Origin: an uncultured Prolixibacteraceae bacterium
Lineage (GTDB): Bacteria > Bacteroidota > Bacteroidia > Bacteroidales > Prolixibacteraceae
Direction: 5' to 3'
Assembly (NCBI GenBank): GCA_913063265.1
Contig: CAJXZG010000066.1
Coordinates: 1 to 32,058 of the forward strand
Length of the DNA stretch: 32,058 nt
The position numbers and the translations under genes were made by a program. Of the stretch, positions 31,503-32,058 are shown piece by piece. Positions within the stretch are counted from its first letter, which is position 1. Every line of letters begins with the position of its first letter. The notes under the pieces are model-generated. The model had not been told where the DNA came from. It made no database searches and worked only from the letters and a program-made list of their open reading frames with translations.

Positions 31503-32058
31503 AATGCGCTTTTTTCTCCCTGTTTTTATTTTACTGATTTCTTTAGCAGGCAACTCATCTACAATTATCAAATGTAATAATGCTGATTACGCCGGGGAAT
31601 CATTAACTTTTTACAGTTATACCGATCCGGTTTCCTTAGCCACAAAAAAGGAATTTATACTTGAAATTGATAATACCGGAAAATGCACTAAAACTATCGA
31701 AATCAGGACTATGGAATATGTTTTTTGCGATTTTGGTTTATACAGGGGAATGCTCTTTTTAGAACCTAACCAAACGATAACACTAAAACTTCCGCCTGTT
31801 CGGGAGAAATCTTATGCCGACCAAAAAAATCCATATTTTGTTCCCTTATCATTTTGGTTTGCGACTGAAGACAAATCCCAATTAAATAACCAGGTTTCCA
31901 AATTTACTTTTGAATTGAACCGTATTACAGACAAATATTTTAATCAGCTCTATTTCAACCAATCAAAAAATTACTTCGACACGGTTCAGTACTATATTGA
32001 AAACGAGTTTGCAGATGTTCAGTCTGAAGCCTTTGAGTTTCATAAAACATTCTCAATA
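31495..32058 (+). CDS. Secreted protein of unknown function, 3' end outside the window
   Basis: Incomplete reading frame with 188 codons and no stop before the end of the window. The ATG at 31495 overlaps coaD by 8 bases; a second in-frame ATG at 31504 would give a leaderless alternative just after the coaD stop. Residues about 4-20 form a signal peptide (R-F-F-L-P-V-F-I-L-L-I-S-L-A-G). The next part has beta-strand character with T-F-Y-S-Y and a segment L-E-P-N-Q-T-I-T-L-K-L-P-P, as in the N-terminal region of some Bacteroidota periplasmic proteins that end in a thioredoxin-like domain. That C-terminal domain is not visible here, so the function is not assigned. Confidence 0.7.
   Translation, partial: MNKMRFFLPVFILLISLAGNSSTIIKCNNADYAGESLTFYSYTDPVSLATKKEFILEIDNTGKCTKTIEIRTMEYVFCDFGLYRGMLFLEPNQTITLKLPPVREKSYADQKNPYFVPLSFWFATEDKSQLNNQVSKFTFELNRITDKYFNQLYFNQSKNYFDTVQYYIENEFADVQSEAFEFHKTFSI

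Overview
The window looks like chromosomal DNA of a member of the Bacteroidota, possibly a Marinilabiliales-type marine or sediment organism; the phylum is a fair inference, the order only a guess. The grounds are AT-rich DNA, few Shine-Dalgarno sequences, several upstream regions carrying the Bacteroidota -7 box TAnnTTTG, a fused CcoN-CcoO cytochrome oxidase subunit, and short palindromic repeats of kinds I recall from this phylum. No rRNA, tRNA, CRISPR array, insertion sequence or prophage is visible.

Region 1 (about 45-5333, minus strand) is a tight six-gene operon for an A2-type caa3 cytochrome c oxidase, transcribed sco - subunit I - III - IV - II (with fused cytochrome c) - ctaB (heme O synthase). 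A hairpin followed by a T-run after ctaB is a plausible terminator. A 676-base AT-rich divergent gap (5334-6009) separates it from region 2.

Region 2 (6010-19304, plus strand) is one long co-directional respiratory cluster. It opens with a Tat-exported iron-sulfur protein, an NrfD/ActC-like quinol-oxidising membrane subunit and a membrane-anchored monoheme cytochrome c. Together these look like a very small alternative-complex-III-like quinol dehydrogenase. It continues with a high-affinity cbb3 oxidase and its assembly factors: ccoS, a ccoN-ccoO fusion with an extra C-terminal heme c domain, ccoQ, a one-heme ccoP, ccoG, a Cys-type sulfatase, fixH/ccoH, a TauE/SafE-DsbD-like membrane protein, and the copper ATPase ccoI. 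The inferred electron path is menaquinol to NrfD/FeS, to cytochrome c, to the heme c domains of CcoNO and CcoP, to oxygen. The most notable points are the redistribution of CcoP heme domains, the loss of two cluster-ligand cysteines in the FeS protein, and the sulfatase in the middle of the oxidase assembly genes.

Region 3 (19363-28505) is an envelope/glycoconjugate locus: a DUF2846-like lipoprotein, two GT2 glycosyltransferases, three large GT-C-like membrane proteins, a SAM methyltransferase, and an embedded MNT-HEPN gene pair. It also holds palindromic repeats. One is inserted in frame inside a GT-C gene (about 26059-26106), and a cluster of three hairpins lies at 27550-27705. A third REP-like element lies just before ccoI (about 16863-16893).

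Region 4 (28733-32058) has an SLC12-like cation-chloride cotransporter homologue, coaD (coenzyme A biosynthesis), and the 5' part of an unidentified secreted protein that runs off the window.
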